64,000 bases of DNA, taken from Alopecurus myosuroides (lineage: Eukaryota > Streptophyta > Magnoliopsida > Poales > Poaceae). Every line of letters starts with the position of its first letter. Position 1 is the first letter of the stretch. Shown one piece after another: positions 59,091 through 64,000 of the stretch. A program made the position numbers and the translations under genes. The notes under the pieces were generated by a model. That model did no database searches and was not told the DNA's origin. It saw only the letters and a program-made list of their open reading frames with translations. The stretch spans positions 270,461,765 through 270,525,764 of the forward strand of contig CM054062.1 of assembly GCA_028641055.1 (NCBI GenBank), written 5' to 3'.

Positions 59091-59559
59091 ATAGCGGACC
59101 CGGGCAGGATCTGAGACTTCGTGGATGGGCTCCGTCTTTTCTTTTCCGGCCTCTTAGGCCTATTCGGATCTTGTCTGTACTCAGACACTTTGGATGCTTC
59201 CGCTGTGATGTAATGATGAATTGTTGGGACATGCGTCCTCTGGATGATCGTATTTGCTATCTCTGCTCTAATGAGAGCTATTTGCAACTTATCTCAATCT
59301 TTTGTGTCTTAGAGATATGTTGTGATATCAATTGTTCAAATGCCGTTGACGTACCATGTGTGTATGTTATGGAGTACGTCAATGGAAGTATCTGGATTTC
59401 TATGGGATGGTTTGCTCAGACGGTGAATAGTAGAGAATGGTTGTCACACGTTTACGTGTTGGCCTACTCATATTGAGATGCGGGTGCCGGTATGCCCCGT
59501 AAGCCATTTATCTACTGTTTAACGGACTGTGAGTATCCCCTAGAAGTCGGGGTGCGACA

Positions 59560-59564
59560 GCATT
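59560..59564. repeat. Target site duplication GCATT of element E, right copy
   Basis: Directly follows the 3' LTR and is identical to 49675-49679. Confidence 0.9.
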
Positions 59565-59909
59565 GGTCGTGAAATATATACTTGCATACTCTATGAGTAG
59601 TTTCTGTTGTATTAAGTTTAGTCTTCCAGTTGTTAAGTATCTGGTTCGCTCACAGATCTGTTGTTTTACAAACTATACTCTGTTACGTACCAAATTTAGT
59701 CAATCCGTCATTTTTTTTAAGTGTGGCCATTTAATTATTTGTAAAGAATTTCTCCAGTATCATCAGTATATGTTGCTGTCAGTTTTTGTTTTACATAGAA
59801 GAATCTCCCCAGCCAGAAAAAAATCACCATTGCTGTCAATTTTGGTTTGACACAGAAGAAACCCACCAACCACAAAAAATGCTTATGGCACAACAGATGT
59901 ACTTCCTGA

Positions 59910-60140
59910 CAAGAAGGGTATTTCTTTGCCAGTGGTATGAATCATAAGAATCGGGATGTTGATCGTAATTTCTCTCAAGAAGAACTTGAAACAAATGAGC
60001 AGAAGAAACTTGCCTCATGCGAAACCCCCATTGACAAGGACCTGAAGACCAAGTCACATGAGGAACTTGCAGTGCCCAAGCAGTTCGGTGTCTCTTCAAC
60101 ACGCCCAAACTGGCACAAAAATGTATTTCAATGCACTTGA
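59910..60140 (+). pseudogene. Exon-like frame in the Helitron, possibly a captured gene fragment
   Basis: Open frame of about 76 residues ending at a TGA at 60138, with polar, Lys/Glu/Ser-rich composition (FSQEELETNEQKKLASC, PNWHKNVFQCT). Its codon-like composition differs from the AT-rich surroundings. It is preceded in frame by a stop at 59907, so it could be an internal or terminal exon. I do not recognise the family. 59780-59880 shows a partly duplicated phrase (TTGCTGTCAGTTTT / TTGCTGTCAATTTT). Confidence 0.35.
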
Positions 60141-60743
60141 TGCTCTCGGCGCATAGAAACAAGAGGCAGTGCCGCGTGTTTTAAGTTCCTGCTGAAGTGA
60201 AATGGAAATTAAGAAGGTTCTTTCATACCTGCACTTTGTTACTTAAGCAGAAATGCTTCTAATGAAAAGTATCAGATTTGTTTTTCGTCAATATTATATG
60301 GAACCGTAGAAATTAAGAATGACTATTGTGGGAAAATCAGCCGTGCATTTCTTATTTTTCGATTTGCATATGTTCACTATCACTGCAAAAAGGATTTATC
60401 AATTAGAAGTTTATGAACGGTTGTACAATCACTAACCCAAAAATTTATGTGTTGCGTTTTTGTTAAGCAAAGAGACAAATGGAACGGTGGGATAGTCAGT
60501 TGCCAAGAAAGAGGTGTCATTCTTAATGGTAGCACGAGCGACAAGAAAACGATCTTATTATTTTACGGTAGTTGCGACCCAATCAAGAACAGTTTTCATG
60601 AGCTAAGACAAATATTAAATAAAAATGAAGTTTAAAAATCACGAGCATATTTGCTATAATTTGGACCACCCTGATGTTTTGATCCATAATTATATATTTT
60701 TTTGTCTCCAAAATCCGTTGCAACGCACGGGCATGCTTCCTAG

Positions 60744-63700
60744 TAAATTAAAATAAAAGAAAACAACAAAATCACTTAATCTAGCACCCTAAATAAAAAA
60801 TACGAATATTGCTCCAATTCACCAAAACAAAACATGGTGAGAATGCAATTTGATGAGCTTTCCAAATATATTTTTAAATAATTTTTATCTTCACAAAAAG
60901 GCCCTGAAAACATAGGTTTCTTATCAGTTTTAGTAATAGAAGGACTTGATTGAAAATTGTAGAAACTACTGGGGGTATCGAAAATCGCAGTTATAATTTC
61001 CTTTCTTCTCCCTCTGCCAGAAGGCAGAGGAGAACGCCGCCGTGGCAACCGCGACGCCACGTCCTGCTCGCCGTCTTCCGCAAGGATAAGAAGCAGGAGG
61101 GAGCCTCCAACTTGCCCTCTGCCTCCTCTCTCGCTTACTTTCCCCTCTCTCTGTAAGAAGAGCCCTAGAAACTGAAACCCTAGCTCCATGGTCGCCGGTC
61201 GCCGCCGCTGTCTCCGGTCACCCCGCGAGCAACCCAGACCACCGCTGGATGCTGCGTCAACTCCTCTTCCTTCTCGCGCAGTATCGCTTGCCGGGATGCT
61301 GTGGCTACGGAGAATTTCTCCGTTCCTTTTCTCTCGAATTCCGGCCGCCGTGGAAGCTCATCGTCGACACAGACCACCTCGTTCTTCACCGAACAGTTGC
61401 ACACGCTCAGGGTGAGCTCACGCTCCTCACCATGCTTTCAATTTGAAATTTGGTGGCGAATTAAACTTTGTTCCCGTGCGCCGCCGGCCGCCGCCACATT
61501 TGAGCTTGTCGCCGGTCACGCGGTGACCATTTGGTCGGTCCGCCACTACCAAATGGCTCCCCGTGAACCCTCTCGCAAATGGCCGTGGTTAAATTCATCA
61601 ATTTGAGCTCCATCATCGAATTCGAACGCATCTGAGACGAATTCCTCTGTTGCTGACATAGCCATGACGTCACCATGACGTCATATTTCCTTTTCTTATA
61701 TTTTTTATTTAAAACTGTATATGACAGGTGGGACCCACCTGTCAATTTAAATAAAGGCAGAAAATAAATAAAATTGATAAATTCAATAACTAATAAAATA
61801 ATTATCAGAAAAATATATCAAAATATTTAGAAAAATAAACTCTATATGTTTATCAACTTTTTAAACATGTTTGAAAAAGTTTAATTTTAATATTTTCTGT
61901 AATTAAATTAAAGCATTTAAAATTGAGAAAAATGATAAATAATTCATAAAATTAGAAAAATAAAAGTTATATACCAAAATGCTCCAAATGACAAACGCAA
62001 CTAATCTATGATGTTTACAAAGTCATTTGAGCAAGTGTTAATGAGTGCAATATTTTTCCTAATCATTTAATTCATTTAAAATTAATAAATTAATATCTTA
62101 TACAAATAATTTCAGAATACTACAAATGAGATACCAAATTAAAGAGAAAAACATTTTCAACTAAAATATGTCAAACACAAAACATTTTGTTTTACTTATA
62201 ACTTGTTTATAAAGGTGTAATGGAATTCTATAATAATCCATTATAACCAGCAATAACTACCTTAATATCATTTCCCTTATTAATAAAACTCACATGTTTT
62301 CACACCTACTAAACCTATCATCACAAGTAATTAGCAAGTATTGTGATGGTAGAGTTCGTTGTACTAGTTCATCGTTTTCAACTAAACTCATTGTCACTAG
62401 CTCTACACTTTTGGAACATAAAATCAAACATGTTTGTTACCTTTCCAATAACTGTTTTCCATGTGCTATTGTCTTGTTACCTCACCAAGTAATCAACACT
62501 TCTATTTAAACATGATAACATTTGTTTGATAAGTAAAAGTGAAACACATATAAGTCTAAAACAAGTAATGACCACATCACCCCAAGTAATGAAACATTTC
62601 ACCTAAAAACCTGTGTGAGTAGGTTATCGTGTCAAACGTGGCTTACTCTTGTAAGCTGGGGTATTTTCCAGGGTAATTCATGATGCATCCCATTACTACG
62701 CATGTATCATCCTTGCCAGTGTTTTCTGTAGTTCTTACTGGGACTACTTTGCTATCTTTCAGATGTTGGGATTTTTCTACGCGACCTCGAACCCCGAAGA
62801 CCTGGATTACTATTGTTATTTCAATCACAGGCAAGTTCATCCCTTGCTCATATCCTTTGCAGTACTTCATAACAAACTAATTGCAAAAACTCTATCGTAT
62901 TACCACCTAGTCTCAAAAGAATGCATGATCCTATTTTTATAATAATATGACGAATTGAATGACTACCCGAGTGGTAGTGTTTTGTTTGGTGGGCAGATGG
63001 GACCATGGTAAGATGAATAGGTCAAAGGAAGATTCCATCTGCATGGGAACGTATTACCTAGGATTAATCATAACGTCCGTCAGGATTCGTGCGCCGTAAA
63101 TTCGCGTTAACCATGGGTCTTCTATGGGGGGAGTAAGTCAGCTATGATCTTCTCTCGTTCGCATGTCAACGGACTACCAGAGACGTACACTGTAGGTCTT
63201 GCGAGACTACATGCACATGGGTGGGATCCCTTAATTCCCACGGAATCTGGGGTCTATGAGTGTCTGCTAGGGGCACGTAGATATCCATCGTGAGGGGTGG
63301 AATCAGGCGTTCAACCTGCTGGCAGAAATGGGTGGGCATGCGTTGTGCGGAGAAGCACGGTTTGGCTTGGACCAACAATCGGGCCCCACACCTAAGTGGG
63401 AGTGGACAGGAACGTACGCCTGGTTGTGCAACATGGTCTTGGTCGCCCATGGGTAAAGTAACGCAGCTCTGCAGAGTGTAAAAGGATGTGGCATGTTACC
63501 CCCTGTTCCGGCAAGGAGCTGCGAACGCCGCAGGAAAGGCAACTCCATGAAGTTCTAGTCCTGTGAAGATCTGGCGGGCATAGTTTTCAGAATTAAAAGC
63601 AACCTCTTGAAGAAAGATTTACAAAAACCTTGCATTAGATTATGACTCTTTCGAGTCTAAAGCTGTAGTTAGTGCATCAAACTACCCACTATATATCATG

Positions 63701-64000
63701 AGCTTGCTGAGTAATGCTCGTTACTCATTCGTTCCTGTTTGACCCCCTGCTTAGAGTTGAAGCCTATGGAAGTCGTCATCGTGAAGCCATCGCTACCTCA
63801 TGAAGCTAGGTGGAGTCTTATTCTACTTAGCCAGTAAAGCTTCGTCATCAACAACGCTGGTGGAGGAGAAGCTATCAAGGTGTAGGTGAAGACCATACTT
63901 GGACTTAGTTGTTAAAAGCCGTAGTTTAGGGCTGACATCAGCCATAGTAGATTTAGTTCTGAGTTAGAGTTCTTCTCCCGCTTGGATCTCCGAATTGCTT
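60744..64000 (+). repeat. Element D 3' LTR, second part (runs off the window)
   Basis: Resumes collinearity with 40483 of the 5' LTR (TAAATTAAAATAAAAG) and continues to the window end, about 200 bp short of the expected LTR end. It repeats the GC-rich island at 61010-61620. Confidence 0.9.
61188..63837 (+). CDS. Putative three-exon unit in the element D 3' LTR
   Basis: Exons 61188-61411, 62763-62830 and 63755-63837 have the same lengths (224, 68, 83) as in the 5' LTR copy, with the same ATG, donor GTGAGC and GC-AG second intron (ACAG|GCAAGT). The 124-codon frame is open, as is the alternative acidic frame (NPEDLDYYCYFNH). Intron 1 has been kept clear of the Helitron, which lies upstream. Confidence 0.35.

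Larger units (their letters stand above)
49680..59559 (+). mobile_element. Element E: internally deleted Gypsy element with 4.5-kb LTRs
   Basis: Two LTRs of 4,505 and 4,548 bp flank only 827 bp of internal sequence that has a primer site, pol fragments and a polypurine tract. The 5-bp duplication GCATT is perfect. The LTRs differ by scattered substitutions and a few indels: the A-tract length near 50285, an 18-bp insertion near 56100 and about 20-25 bp near 57620. The family is related to D (TGTAACATCCCA start, same primer site, similar internal LTR gene-like unit). Confidence 0.95.
55012..59559 (+). repeat. Element E 3' LTR
   Basis: 4,548-bp copy of 49680-54184 ending GTGCGACA against GCATT. 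The GC-rich island carries an 18-bp in-frame insertion near 56100 relative to the 5' copy. Confidence 0.95.
48274..60743 (+). mobile_element. Non-autonomous Helitron carrying element E
   Basis: It starts TCTTTACCTAATAATAAAA, ends GGGCATGCTTCCTAG, and is flanked by A and T without a target duplication, as known for Helitrons (TC...CTRR, insertion between A and T). The undisturbed site is preserved in the other D LTR at 40482/40483. A weak hairpin CCGT/ACGG (loop 8) lies about 10 bp before CTAG. Without element E and its duplication it is about 2.6 kb. There is no Rep/helicase gene. It holds a GC-rich stretch (48690-49410) and an exon-like frame (59910-60140), possibly captured. Confidence 0.85.
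38001..64000 (+). mobile_element. Element D: non-autonomous Gypsy element with ~5.9-kb LTRs
   Basis: 5' LTR 38001-43935, primer site TGGTATCAGAGC at 43938, an internal region of only ~1.85 kb without coding potential, polypurine tract, then a 3' LTR from 45786 that runs off the window at 64000. The 3' LTR is split by a Helitron (48274-60743). The two LTRs are collinear and highly similar. Very long LTRs, the TGTAACATCCCA start and the initiator-Met-type primer site suggest a derivative of long-LTR chromoviruses (Tekay/Del type). The 5' end reads CGTAAAATCC instead of TGTAACATCC, a decayed terminus. Confidence 0.8.

Overview
The window is plant nuclear DNA made entirely of nested transposable elements; I see no intact host gene, rRNA, true tRNA or CRISPR array. 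The element set (Tat/Retand-type and Athila-type Ty3/Gypsy elements, chromovirus-like elements with very long LTRs, a Helitron), together with TGATACRTC-type LTRs, suggests a large-genome pooid grass (wheat, barley, rye, oat or ryegrass group). The species cannot be fixed from the sequence.

Layout. (1) 1-7438 plus 24019-26875 is element A, a decayed Tat/Retand-type Gypsy element on the + strand. It has gag, protease, RT, RNase H and integrase, then a long multi-exon gene on the opposite strand (the additional antisense ORF, aORF), then a 548-bp 3' LTR. Its 5' LTR lies left of the window. (2) 7439-24018 is element B, a much younger element of the same lineage inserted in an exon of A's aORF. 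B's gag-pol is on the - strand (14579-21549) and its aORF on the + strand (9007-13908). B carries three 875-bp LTRs; the third is inverted and attached through a truncated 3' end, yet one 5-bp duplication (GGCTC) brackets the whole 16.6 kb. (3) 26876-27325 is an old LTR fragment. (4) 27326-37122 is element C, a degenerate Athila-type element on the - strand, lacking its 5' LTR and carrying a solo LTR at 29113-30701. (5) 37123-38000 holds a truncated LTR and a GC-rich segment of unknown origin. (6) From 38001 to beyond the right edge is element D, a non-autonomous Gypsy element with ~5.9-kb LTRs and a 1.85-kb non-coding interior. D's 3' LTR is split by a Helitron (48274-60743), which is split in turn by element E (49680-59559), a deletion derivative with 4.5-kb LTRs and 0.83 kb of interior.

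Three points stand out. First, B appears to have integrated by two U5 ends, the product of aberrant cDNA joining. Second, B's aORF can be assembled into eight exons and 1,310 codons with all phases consistent and one premature stop; a related aORF with an equally placed TATA box occurs in A. B also carries a heptamer, CGAGTAG, dense in its LTRs and in the first aORF intron. Third, the LTRs of D and E, two diverged families, each contain a similar three-exon gene-like unit whose second intron has the GC-AG donor AG|GCAAGT and whose middle exon encodes a related acidic peptide.
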